Source: Sphingomonas montana (GTDB lineage: Bacteria > Pseudomonadota > Alphaproteobacteria > Sphingomonadales > Sphingomonadaceae). Taken from it: a stretch of 64,000 nucleotides of DNA. Every line of letters begins with the position of its first letter. Position 1 is the first letter of the stretch. Positions 9,759 through 17,989 of the stretch are shown here, in pieces. Position numbers and translations under genes: made by a program. Under the pieces are notes generated by a model that searched no databases, was not told the DNA's origin, and saw only the letters and a list, made by a program, of their open reading frames with translations. The stretch is from positions 60,040 to 124,039 of the forward strand of contig NZ_KV887140.1 in NCBI RefSeq assembly GCF_001956315.1. Direction: 5' to 3'.

Positions 9759-11420
9759 ATGGACATGACCCTTCTCAGCTTCGTCGGTGCCGGCGCCGTC
9801 GTCGGCACCGCCCTGTACAAGGGTGGGCCGCGCCTGACCCTGTCGCGCGCCAAGCACCGCTCGCTCGCCGGCCATGCCCGCATGGGGCGGCGCGTCGCGG
9901 GCCAGATACCATTCTACGACTATGGCGAGGATCGCTTCTTCCGCGCGGACGATGCGCCCGACGCGGTCGTCGCGGCGCGCACCGCCGGGGTCGCACGGTT
10001 GTCCGACCTGTTCCGCGCCCGCTGCCCGCGCACGCTGGCCGAAACCGCGACGCTGCGCGAAGGGTTGTCCGACCTGCGCTTCACCAGCCGCTACCGCGTC
10101 CCGTTCCAGTTCGCGCGGATCGTGCGCGAACGCCTGCCGGTCGGCGCGTTCCTGGCGTCGTCCGCGGGCACCCAGGTCACCGATCTGGACGGGAACAGCT
10201 ATTTCGATCTGACCGGCTCCTACGGCGTCAACCTGTTCGGCTACGGCTTCTACCGCGACTGCATCGCCGACGGCACCGCGCGGGTGGAGGGGCTCGGCCC
10301 CGTGCTGGGCGCCTATCATCCGGTGATGCAGGGCAATGTCGCCCGGCTGCGCGCCATTTCCGGCATGGACGAGGTGTCGTTCCATATGTCGGGGACGGAG
10401 GCCGTGATGCAGGCCGTTCGGCTCGCGCGCTATCACACCGGCCGCAGTCACCTGGTCCGCTTCTGCGGGGCTTATCATGGTTGGTGGGGCGATGTGCAGC
10501 CCGGGATCGGCAACCCGACGCCCGCAGACGGCACCTACACGCTGGCCGAAATGTCGGAACGCACGCTGAAGGTGCTGGCCACGCGCCGCAACATCGCCTG
10601 CGTGCTGGTCAACCCGTTGCAGGCACTGCACCCGAACGGTGCCGCCCCGTCGGACGGCACGCTGATCGACAACAGCCGCCGCGCCGCCTTCGATCGCGAC
10701 GCCTATACCGCGTGGCTGCGCCGCCTGCGCGCCGTCTGCACCGCGCGTGGCATCGTGCTGATCTTCGACGAGGTGTTCATGGGGTTCCGCCTCGCCCCCG
10801 GCGGGGCCGCGGCCTATTTCGGCGTCCGGCCAGACATGGTCACCTATGGCAAGACGCTGGGCGGCGGCCTGCCGGTCGGCGTGCTGTGCGGCCGGGCGGA
10901 CCTGATGCAGCGGTACCGCGACGACCGGCCGGTCGACATCTGCTTCGCGCGCGGCACGTTCAACGCCCACCCTTATGTCATGGGCGCGATGGCTGCGTTC
11001 CTCGACCGGATCGAAACGCCGGCGGTCCAGGCGCTGTACGACGATATCGACGCGCGGTGGGATGCGCGCGCGGCCAACCTCAACGCGCGGCTCGCGGCGG
11101 CCGGGCTGCCGGTACGCGTCGCCAACATGTCCACCGTGTGGACGGTGCTGTACGACCTGCCCTCGCGCTACAACTGGATGCTGCAATATTATCTCCGCGC
11201 CGAAGGGCTGGCGCTCAGCTGGGTCGGGACCGGCCGGCTGATCTTCAGCCTGGACTATGACGACGCGGCGTTCGCGGCCGTCGCCGACCGGTTCGTCGCG
11301 GCCGCCCGCGCGTGCCAAGCGGACGGCTGGTGGTGGGTCGCCCCCGGCATCAGCCCAAGGCAGGTCCGCCGCCGCGTCTTGCGCGAAACACTGGCCGCGC
11401 GGTTCGGGCGAAAGGGATAG
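9759..11420 (+). CDS. Class III (glutamate-1-semialdehyde-type) aminotransferase with N-terminal membrane segment
   Basis: 553 aa, about 120 longer than ordinary class III transaminases. Residues 3-19 form a hydrophobic helix (LLSFVGAGAVVGTALY), followed by about 90 residues without a recognised domain and then the PLP fold: FHMSGTEAVMQA (cofactor phosphate loop), AYHGWWGD, IFDEVFMGFR (Asp for the PLP ring nitrogen) and YGKTLGGGLPVG with Schiff-base Lys365. The catalytic domain is intact, so it is probably an active PLP enzyme held at the cytoplasmic membrane. The substrate is unknown. Its place between Psd, an Mpo1-like protein, a lipid methyltransferase and PlcP/Agt suggests an amphipathic oxo- or aldehyde-lipid; that is inference. 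An ATG at 9765 is an alternative start. Confidence 0.85.
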   Translation: MDMTLLSFVGAGAVVGTALYKGGPRLTLSRAKHRSLAGHARMGRRVAGQIPFYDYGEDRFFRADDAPDAVVAARTAGVARLSDLFRARCPRTLAETATLREGLSDLRFTSRYRVPFQFARIVRERLPVGAFLASSAGTQVTDLDGNSYFDLTGSYGVNLFGYGFYRDCIADGTARVEGLGPVLGAYHPVMQGNVARLRAISGMDEVSFHMSGTEAVMQAVRLARYHTGRSHLVRFCGAYHGWWGDVQPGIGNPTPADGTYTLAEMSERTLKVLATRRNIACVLVNPLQALHPNGAAPSDGTLIDNSRRAAFDRDAYTAWLRRLRAVCTARGIVLIFDEVFMGFRLAPGGAAAYFGVRPDMVTYGKTLGGGLPVGVLCGRADLMQRYRDDRPVDICFARGTFNAHPYVMGAMAAFLDRIETPAVQALYDDIDARWDARAANLNARLAAAGLPVRVANMSTVWTVLYDLPSRYNWMLQYYLRAEGLALSWVGTGRLIFSLDYDDAAFAAVADRFVAAARACQADGWWWVAPGISPRQVRRRVLRETLAARFGRKG

Positions 11421-11489
11421 AACCGAATTTCCTCCGACAGGACCAGATTTCCGGGTTCGTTTGGTGAATGAGGGGCGGAAGGCAACGCC

Positions 11490-12101
11490 TCAATGCCGCG
11501 CCGCCTCCACGAGCCGCGCATCGATCGTCTCGCCGCGCAGCAGCCGCAGCGGTGCCTTGCGGTACAGCCAGAAATCGCTGAACGGGTCGGTCAGGATCTT
11601 CGTCACCCAGGTGACACCGGTCGGCACGTCATATTGGACGAACAGCTGCACCATGCGGAACAGCAGCCCCGCCACCGCCAGACCCAGCCACACCAGCCCC
11701 AGATGGCGCGCGAATTGGACGAAGCCGTCATGCGCCGTGAACAGCCCGAACAGCGTCGGATCGATCAGCAGCGGGATCGGCGTCGCCGCCCAGATGCCAA
11801 CCAGCACCCATTTGCGGAACAGGTTATACCCCAGCTTGATCTTCTCCTTGTGATCGTGGCTGGCGTCGTTGACGTGGTCGTACCCCTTGGGTTCGAAGAA
11901 GAAATGCCCCGACTGGCGCGTCGTCATCGCCACCAGCCAGCCGAGCAGGCTGGCCAGCGCGGGATCCACGAACAGCACGACATAGGCGCACAGGAACGTC
12001 GTCGCGCTGACGAAATGCAGCGCCTGGTTGACCAGGCTGTGATGATAATATCGGTGATCGTCCCACCGCTGTTCGCGCAGCGAAGCCAGGAATGCGGTCA
12101 T
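11490..12101 (-). CDS. Mpo1/DUF962-like integral membrane protein
   Basis: 203 aa with about four hydrophobic segments. The N-terminal YYHHSLVNQALHF and the later SGHFFFEPKG resemble the histidine blocks of yeast Mpo1 (FYHHNPKNVLIHS and VGHGVFEKR), an Fe2+ dioxygenase that shortens 2-hydroxy fatty acids; I compared these from memory. Conserved histidines here are His20, His21, His29, His66, His76, His82 and His84. The protein is longer than yeast Mpo1 by about 30 residues. GGAGG stands 9 bases before the ATG at 12101. It follows the methyltransferase by 22 bp on the same strand, so the two form an operon. Sphingomonad glycosphingolipids carry 2-hydroxy fatty acids, which makes a related activity attractive but unproven. 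Confidence 0.6.
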   Translation of the reverse strand: MTAFLASLREQRWDDHRYYHHSLVNQALHFVSATTFLCAYVVLFVDPALASLLGWLVAMTTRQSGHFFFEPKGYDHVNDASHDHKEKIKLGYNLFRKWVLVGIWAATPIPLLIDPTLFGLFTAHDGFVQFARHLGLVWLGLAVAGLLFRMVQLFVQYDVPTGVTWVTKILTDPFSDFWLYRKAPLRLLRGETIDARLVEAARH

Positions 12102-12123
12102 GTGCGGCGTCCTCCAGGGGGGG

Positions 12124-12783
12124 TCAGGCGGCGACGGCGACGGGCACGTCGATCCGCCGGAAACAGATCAGTGCGAAATGGCCGAGCGGCGGCAGCGGCC
12201 GGCGTTCGACCAGTTCGACCCCGGCATTGCCGGCCCAGCGGGCGTAGCGTTCCCAGGCGAATTCGGTCCGCCAGCCGAGCCGGCTGGTGACCGGCATCAA
12301 AGCTTTCTCGATCCCGCCACGCAGGCCGCCTTCCGCGCCGATCCGCGTGGCGATCACGATCAGCCCGCCCGGCCGCACGACGCGCACGAATTCGTCGAGC
12401 GCGCGTTCCGGATTGGGCACCGCGGTGACGACATATTGCGCGACGACCACGTCGAACGCGGCGTCCGGGAAATCCAGCGCCTCGGCATCCATCACTTGGA
12501 TGCCCTCGACATTGGCGAGGCCCAGTTCGGCCACGCGAGTCCGCGCGCGCTCCAGCATCTCCTCCGATATGTCGACGCCGAACAGCGTGCTGCTCGCGGC
12601 ATAGTCGGGCAGCGATATGCCGGTGCCGACGCCCACTTCCAATATCCGCCCGCCGACCTGTTCGGCCGCCACGATCGCGGCGCGTCGCCCGCGCCGGAAC
12701 ACCGGGCCGAACACCATGTCGTACACGGGTGCCCACCGGTCATAGGCCGCCGTGACGACCCGCTTGTCGAGTGCCTTGTCCAT
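12124..12783 (-). CDS. Class I SAM-dependent methyltransferase, phospholipid N-methyltransferase (PmtA)-like
   Basis: 219 aa from the ATG at 12783; a GTG at 12792 with AAGGT just before it is an alternative. Motif I is LEVGVGTGISLPDY, the motif II region is FDVVVAQYVVTAVPNPE and post-motif RPGGLIVIATRIGAE, an arrangement close to the Rhodobacter-type PmtA that methylates phosphatidylethanolamine to phosphatidylcholine with S-adenosylmethionine. The N-terminal VVTAAYDRWAPVYD is also shared with UbiE/menaquinone-type enzymes, so ubiquinone or another small-molecule substrate is possible. Its position beside Psd (the PE maker) and upstream of the Mpo1-like gene favours a lipid substrate. Confidence 0.72.
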   Translation of the reverse strand: MDKALDKRVVTAAYDRWAPVYDMVFGPVFRRGRRAAIVAAEQVGGRILEVGVGTGISLPDYAASSTLFGVDISEEMLERARTRVAELGLANVEGIQVMDAEALDFPDAAFDVVVAQYVVTAVPNPERALDEFVRVVRPGGLIVIATRIGAEGGLRGGIEKALMPVTSRLGWRTEFAWERYARWAGNAGVELVERRPLPPLGHFALICFRRIDVPVAVAA

Positions 12784-12999
12784 ATCGCCCACGCACCTTG
12801 TCGTCGCTCATGGCCAGAAGGTCGGCCGCCGATCACGGTGGCGCGGAACCATGACGGCGCGGTTGCGAATGGATGAAGCGAACGCTTCAGGACGATGACA
12901 GCGCCGTCATGCTGCCGAAACCCGCACGACGCGAAGATCGCCTAATCAGGGATCGACCGCGGCGGCGACCGGGCCGGCGGGCAGCGACGGGGACACGCC

Positions 13000-13947
13000 A
13001 TGGCGACCATGTTCGACGACAGGACGGCGAAGCTGGCACCGATGCGGGATCGACCCGCCAACACGGGTGGCAATCGTGGGCGGCCGCGCATCCCGTTGCC
13101 CGACTGGTTGTCCGGCGACGATCCGGCCGGCGCGCCGCCCGCCCAGCCGAAGCTGCGCTTCCGCACCGTCTTCGTGTCCGACTTCCATCTCGGCACCGCC
13201 GGCTGCAACGCGGTCCTGCTGCTCGACTTTCTGCATGCGATCGAGTGCGACACGCTCTATCTGGTCGGCGACATCGTCGACGGATGGCAGATCAAGAAGG
13301 GCTGGTACTGGCCACAGGCGCATAACGACGTCGTGCGCTGCATCCTGAAGATGGCCACCCTCGGCACGCGCGTCGTCTATCTGCCGGGCAATCATGACGA
13401 GGCGTTCCGCGACTATGTCGGTCTGGAATTCGGCGGCGTGGAACTGCTGCCGGAGGATATCCACGTGACCGCGGACGGGCGGCGGCTGCTGGTCGTCCAC
13501 GGCGATGCGTTCGACGCGGTCGTGCTCTATGCGCGCTGGCTCGCCTTCCTCGGCGACTCGGCCTACACCTTTTTGCTGAAGGCGAACGCGGTTTATAATG
13601 CCGTGCGACGCCGCCTGGACCTGCCCTACTGGTCGCTGTCCACCTATGCCAAGCGCAAGGTGAAGAACGCGGTCCAGTTCATCAGCCGGTTCGAGGAAAC
13701 CGTCGCCCACGCCGCGGCCGAACGCGGTGTCGACGGCGTCGTCTGCGGCCATATCCACACCGCCGAAATCCGCCAGTTCGGCGACCTGACCTACTATAAT
13801 GACGGCGACTGGGTCGAAAGCTGTACCGCGCTGGTCGAACATGAGGACGGCCGCATGGAGGTGCTGGACTGGCACGAACATGCGCGCAGCGCGCTGTCCG
13901 CCCGCCGCGCCGAGGCCCGGCGACCCGCACTGACCACCTCCGCATGA
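13000..13947 (+). CDS. Metallophosphoesterase, PlcP-like phospholipase C (often annotated as UDP-2,3-diacylglucosamine diphosphatase)
   Basis: 315 aa. Calcineurin-type metal motifs are complete: VSDFHLG (Asp61, His63), LVGDIVDGW (Asp91), LPGNHDE (Asn131, His132), VVHGDAFD and CGHIHTAE. The first 50 residues are a disordered-looking Pro/Arg-rich extension. The block NDVVRCILKMATLGTRVVYL resembles the rhizobial PlcP enzymes that remove phosphate headgroups from phospholipids to give diacylglycerol under phosphate limitation; LpxH is a relative but shorter. Its stop overlaps the next gene by 4 bp (ATGA), and that gene is a diacylglycerol-type glycosyltransferase, the known PlcP partner. An imperfect Pho-box-like sequence lies upstream but is too weak to call. 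Confidence 0.8.
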   Translation: MATMFDDRTAKLAPMRDRPANTGGNRGRPRIPLPDWLSGDDPAGAPPAQPKLRFRTVFVSDFHLGTAGCNAVLLLDFLHAIECDTLYLVGDIVDGWQIKKGWYWPQAHNDVVRCILKMATLGTRVVYLPGNHDEAFRDYVGLEFGGVELLPEDIHVTADGRRLLVVHGDAFDAVVLYARWLAFLGDSAYTFLLKANAVYNAVRRRLDLPYWSLSTYAKRKVKNAVQFISRFEETVAHAAAERGVDGVVCGHIHTAEIRQFGDLTYYNDGDWVESCTALVEHEDGRMEVLDWHEHARSALSARRAEARRPALTTSA

Positions 13948-15035
13948 GGATCGCGCTGGCCAGCGACGCCTGGGCACCGCAGGTGAACGGCGTCGTCCGC
14001 ACGCTTGGCACCACCGCGACCGAACTGGGCGCCCGCGGCCACGACGTCGTGCCGCTGACGCCCGACCTGTTCCGGACTGTTCCCTGCCCCAGCTATCCGG
14101 AAATCCGGCTTGCGCTGGGGTGCGGGCGCGGCGTCGCGGCGCGGCTGGCGGCGGCCGATCCGGATGCGGTCCACATCGCCACCGAAGGGCCGATCGGCTG
14201 GGCGGCGCGGCGCTGGTGCCTGGACAACGGCATGCCGTTCACCACGTCGTTCCACACCCGTTTTCCGGACTATGTCGCGCTGCGCACGCGGTTGCCGGCG
14301 GACTGGTTCTGGCCGCTGCTCCGCCGATTCCACGGGCCGGCGGCGCGCGTGTTTGCCGCCACCGCCCGGCTCGAACAGGAATTGCAGGGCCGCGGCCTTG
14401 CCCGCACGCACCGCTGGTCGCGCGGCGTGGATCTCGCATTGTTCGTGCCGGACGGGCCGACCCCGGCGACGCTGGCCGACCTGCCCCGCCCGATCATGCT
14501 GCATGTCGGCCGGGTCGCGGTGGAGAAGAACATCGGCGCGTTCCTGGCTGTCGAACGGCCCGGTACCAAGGTCGTGGTCGGCGACGGCCCCGCGCTCGTG
14601 GCCCTGCGCGCCGCGCATCCCGACGTTCTGTTCCTGGGCGCGCTGCACGGTGCCGATCTGGCCGCGGCCTATCGCGCAGCCGACGTGCTCGTGTTCCCCA
14701 GCCGCACCGACACGTTCGGGCTGGTGATGGTCGAAGCGCTCGCCAGCGGCGTTCCGGTCGCCGCCTTTCCGGTCCCGGGTCCGCTCGACGTCATCGGCGA
14801 AGGCGGAACCGGGCTGACCGGCGGCACGCGCCCGATCGGCGCACTCGACCCGCTGCTCGACCTAGCCATCGATCGCGCACTTCAAGCCGACCCCGAAGCA
14901 TGCGCGGACTATGGTCGCGGCTTCAGCTGGGCCGCCAGCACGGACCAGTTCTTGGCGGGGCTTTGCCCACGCGAACGGGCGTCGCGCAGCGCCCCGGCAC
15001 GCGTTGGTGCAGTACCGGCACCTGTTGCCGCCTGA
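13944..15035 (+). CDS. GT4-family glycosyltransferase, Agt-like (diacylglycerol glycosyltransferase)
   Basis: 363 aa, GT-B fold. The N-terminal VNGVVRTLGTTATELGARGH and the C-terminal FPSRTDTFGLVMVEALASG (E-x7-E-type nucleotide-sugar site) are hallmarks of the GT4 branch that glycosylates diacylglycerol or makes mannosyl lipids. The N-terminal segments TEGPIGWAAR and TTSFHTRFPDY are typical of the alpha-mannosyl/glucuronosyl-diacylglycerol subgroup. It is translationally coupled to the PlcP-like gene, so the pair could turn phospholipid into glycolipid. The sugar donor (UDP-glucose, UDP-galactose or UDP-glucuronate) cannot be read from the sequence. The last 15 residues are Ala/Pro-rich and variable. 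Confidence 0.83.
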   Translation: MRIALASDAWAPQVNGVVRTLGTTATELGARGHDVVPLTPDLFRTVPCPSYPEIRLALGCGRGVAARLAAADPDAVHIATEGPIGWAARRWCLDNGMPFTTSFHTRFPDYVALRTRLPADWFWPLLRRFHGPAARVFAATARLEQELQGRGLARTHRWSRGVDLALFVPDGPTPATLADLPRPIMLHVGRVAVEKNIGAFLAVERPGTKVVVGDGPALVALRAAHPDVLFLGALHGADLAAAYRAADVLVFPSRTDTFGLVMVEALASGVPVAAFPVPGPLDVIGEGGTGLTGGTRPIGALDPLLDLAIDRALQADPEACADYGRGFSWAASTDQFLAGLCPRERASRSAPARVGAVPAPVAA

Positions 15036-15068
15036 ACGATCGAGAGTCGGCGCTGCTACTTGTCATGC

Positions 15069-15222
15069 GTCATCCTGACGGACGTCAGGATCCATTATCG
15101 TTACGCATCCGGCCAGGCAGCCGCCCGATCGCGTCGCGATCGTGTCGCTGAGCGGCACTTGGTTTGAGGGCAGATCAATAACTGCCGGAGTGATTATAGA
15201 TCCTGATGTCCATCAGGATGGC
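15069..15222. repeat. Palindromic element, family A, copy 3 (long centre)
   Basis: Between the convergent agt-like gene and kdpD. The left arm reads GTCATCCTGACGGACGTCAG then GATCCATTATCG; the right arm reads GAGTGATTATAGATCCTGAT then GTCCATCAGGATGG. The centre is about 80 bp, much longer than in other copies, and contains its own GC-rich palindrome (GATCGCGTCGCGATC, near 15128). The rest of the 266-bp gap (15036-15301) holds no gene; in particular there is no kdpE after kdpD. Confidence 0.75.
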
Positions 15223-15301
15223 ACCGGCTTGATCGCCGCCCCAAACGGCTTCGATTAGCGACGACTAACCCCACGCGTTACCGTCGGCCGCCCAGCGGAC
15301 A

Positions 15302-17989
15302 TCATTCCGAGACCAGGCCGTCCTCCTCCCCATCCCGCACCAGCAGGCGCGTCGGGAAACACAGGCTGAACCGCGCGCCGTCGCGTTCGTCGCGGTTGGC
15401 GGCCTCCACGAACATGCCCATCGCCTCTGAAAACGCCTTCACGATGGCAAGGCCGAGTCCCGTCCCGCCGATCGCACGGTCGGACCCCTCCAGCCGGCGG
15501 AACGTCTCGAACACCTCCTGCTCGCGCCCCGGCGGCAGGCCCGGTCCGGTGTCGATCACCGACAGCCGCAGCACGCCGTGGCGATGCTCGCCGCGCACGA
15601 TGATCGGCGTACCGGGATCGGCATAGCGCCCCGCATTGTCGAGCAGGTTGATCAGGCAGTGATGCAGCAGTTGCGGATCGACCCGTACCAGCGGCAGGTC
15701 GGGCGGCACCTCCAGCCGGATTGCATGCCCCTCCAGCGCGCGACGCGTATCATGCACCGCCGCCGCTACCGCATCGGTCAGGTCGACCGGCTCGATCCGC
15801 AACCGCAGGGCACCCGCCTCCACCCGCGCCATGTCGAGCAGATTGCCGACGAACCGGTTGAGGCGCGCCGACTCCGTCTGGATCGTGTCGATCAATTCGG
15901 GCGTGACCCCGCGCGACAGGTCCGCCGCCGCCGCCATGACGGACGTCAGCGGCGTGCGCAGGTCGTGGCTGACCGATGACAGCAGCGCGGCGCGCAACCG
16001 GTCGCGTTCGCGCACCGCATCGACGTCGCGCATCTCCACCTCCAGCCGCAGCCGTTCCAGCGCGAGCGACGCCTGGTCGACCAGGCTCATCAGCAGCGGG
16101 AAACGGTCCGACCGGATCGGGTCGCCGCCCTCCTCGCGCGCCAGGCCCAGCACCGCCAGCGTCCGGTCGCCCGACCGCAGCGGCTGGAAGAACCATTCGG
16201 ACGCCGCGAGCGTGCCCGACCCGCGCCCGGCCGGCACGCCATTGTCGAACGACCACATGGCGGCCGCCATCTCCATCGTCTCCAGCCGATATTCCGGCCC
16301 GTTGGCGGCCTGCACCACCAGCCCCGCCGGTTCGGCAACCAGTATGACGGTACGCAGGTCGAACAGCCGGCCGACCTCCTCGCAGACCGCGCGGGCCAGC
16401 GCCACCGGCTCGTTGATCGAGGTCAGCTGGCGCAGGAACCCGGTCAGCGCCGCGTTGGTCCTGGCACTCGCCGCCGCCAGATCGGCCTGCGCCCGCACGC
16501 GCGATGTCAGCTGGCTGGTCGCAAACGCGATGCCCAGCAGGACGAGGATCGACACGATATTTTCCGGATTGCTAATCGACAGCGTGCCGGTCGGCGGCAG
16601 GAACCAGAAATTATAGGCAAGGCTCGCCAGCACCCCCGCGAACAGCCCGGTGCGCAACCCGAACAGGCTGGCCGCCGCCATCACGGGCAGCAGGTAGAGC
16701 AGCGCCACGTTGCCGAGGTCGAGGATGTGGAACAGGCCGCTCGCCACCGCGGTCACCGCGGCCACCATGCCGACCGTCCAGCCATAGCCCGCCCGGCTGC
16801 CCCACTGGCCGACCGCCTTCTTGCGTGCCGCGGCCGGCGTGGCGTCCGCGACGGTTGGCATGACATGCACCGCGACGCCCGGCATCTCGCGCACCAGCCG
16901 ATCGACCACCGACCCGTGGCGCAGTTCGAACAATCGCGACCGGCTTGACTTGCCGACCACCAGCTGGGTGGCGCGCGCCTCGCCGGCAAACGCCTTCAGC
17001 CCGTCCAGCACCGATGCGGCGGGCACGGTCGCGACCGCCCCGCCCAGCTGGGTCGCCAGATTCATGACCGCGGCCAGCCGGCGATGGTCCGCATCGCCGA
17101 ACGTGGCCGCGCGCGGCGTTTCGACATAGACCGCGGTCCAGGGCGCATGCAGCGCATCGCCGATCCGCTTGGCCGCGCGGACCAGCCCGTCGGCGCCCGC
17201 CATCTCGCCCACCGCCACGACGATCCGTTCGCCGCCGGCCCAGGTGCCGCCGACGCCCAGCGCGCGGACATGGTCCAGCATCTGCGCATCGACCGCCTGG
17301 GCCGCGCGGCGCAACGCCAGCTCGCGCAGTGCGGACAGGTTCGACTTCGAGAAGAAATGCGACAGCGCGCGGGTCGCTTCGTGCGGAAGATAGACCTTGC
17401 CCGCCTTCAACCGCTCGATCAGCTCGTCGGGCGGGATGTCCACCACCTCGATCTCGGCGGCCTCCAGCACGCTGTCGGGCACCGTCTCGCGCACGCGGAC
17501 GCGGGTAAAGGATGCGACGACGTCGTTCAGGCTTTCGACGTGCTGGATGTTGATCGTGGAATAGACGTCGATGCCGGCCGCCAGCAGCTCCTCGACATCC
17601 TGATAGCGTTTGGGGTGGCGGCTGCCCGCCGCGTTGGTGTGCGCCAGTTCGTCGACCAGGACGAGCGCAGGGGCACGGGCCAGGACGGCGTCGATGTCCA
17701 TTTCGTCCAGTGCACGATTGTCGTGCCCGCCACTGCTGTGCGGCGTGGCGCGGCGCGGGATGATCTCGTGATCGCGGGTCAACGCCGCGGTTTCGGCGCG
17801 GCCGTGGGTTTCGACCACGCCCACCACCACGTCGACCCCCGCCCGCCGGCGTTCGGCCCCTTCGGACAGCATTTCGAACGTCTTGCCGACGCCGGGTGCG
17901 GCGCCGAGAAAGATCTTCAGCCGGCCGCGCCCCTCCTGCGCCGCCTGTCGCAGCAGCGCGTCGGGCGAGGGGCGGCCGTCGTCCTTCAA
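15302..17989 (-). CDS. kdpD: Potassium/osmotic sensor histidine kinase KdpD
   Basis: 895 aa, full length. Domains in order: KdpD N-terminal ATP-binding region with Walker A GAAPGVGKT (residues 29-37) and VDELAHTNAAGSRHPKRYQD; a universal-stress-protein-like domain (about 250-370); four membrane segments (DUF4118, about 400-500); a GAF-like region; the HisKA box SSVSHDLRTPLTS with His675; and a HATPase domain (NLLDNAGRYAD, DTGPGLP). The start codon is TTG, overlapping the kdpC stop (TTGA); no better in-frame ATG exists near it. The usual partner gene kdpE, normally next in the operon, is absent: kdpD is followed by a repeat and a convergent gene. Confidence 0.95.
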   Translation of the reverse strand: MKDDGRPSPDALLRQAAQEGRGRLKIFLGAAPGVGKTFEMLSEGAERRRAGVDVVVGVVETHGRAETAALTRDHEIIPRRATPHSSGGHDNRALDEMDIDAVLARAPALVLVDELAHTNAAGSRHPKRYQDVEELLAAGIDVYSTINIQHVESLNDVVASFTRVRVRETVPDSVLEAAEIEVVDIPPDELIERLKAGKVYLPHEATRALSHFFSKSNLSALRELALRRAAQAVDAQMLDHVRALGVGGTWAGGERIVVAVGEMAGADGLVRAAKRIGDALHAPWTAVYVETPRAATFGDADHRRLAAVMNLATQLGGAVATVPAASVLDGLKAFAGEARATQLVVGKSSRSRLFELRHGSVVDRLVREMPGVAVHVMPTVADATPAAARKKAVGQWGSRAGYGWTVGMVAAVTAVASGLFHILDLGNVALLYLLPVMAAASLFGLRTGLFAGVLASLAYNFWFLPPTGTLSISNPENIVSILVLLGIAFATSQLTSRVRAQADLAAASARTNAALTGFLRQLTSINEPVALARAVCEEVGRLFDLRTVILVAEPAGLVVQAANGPEYRLETMEMAAAMWSFDNGVPAGRGSGTLAASEWFFQPLRSGDRTLAVLGLAREEGGDPIRSDRFPLLMSLVDQASLALERLRLEVEMRDVDAVRERDRLRAALLSSVSHDLRTPLTSVMAAAADLSRGVTPELIDTIQTESARLNRFVGNLLDMARVEAGALRLRIEPVDLTDAVAAAVHDTRRALEGHAIRLEVPPDLPLVRVDPQLLHHCLINLLDNAGRYADPGTPIIVRGEHRHGVLRLSVIDTGPGLPPGREQEVFETFRRLEGSDRAIGGTGLGLAIVKAFSEAMGMFVEAANRDERDGARFSLCFPTRLLVRDGEEDGLVSE

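Noticed and set aside
12895..12925. Pho box upstream of the PlcP-like gene
   Set aside because: One half-site (CCGTCAT) is close to consensus but the second half, four bases on, matches poorly; kept only as something to test.
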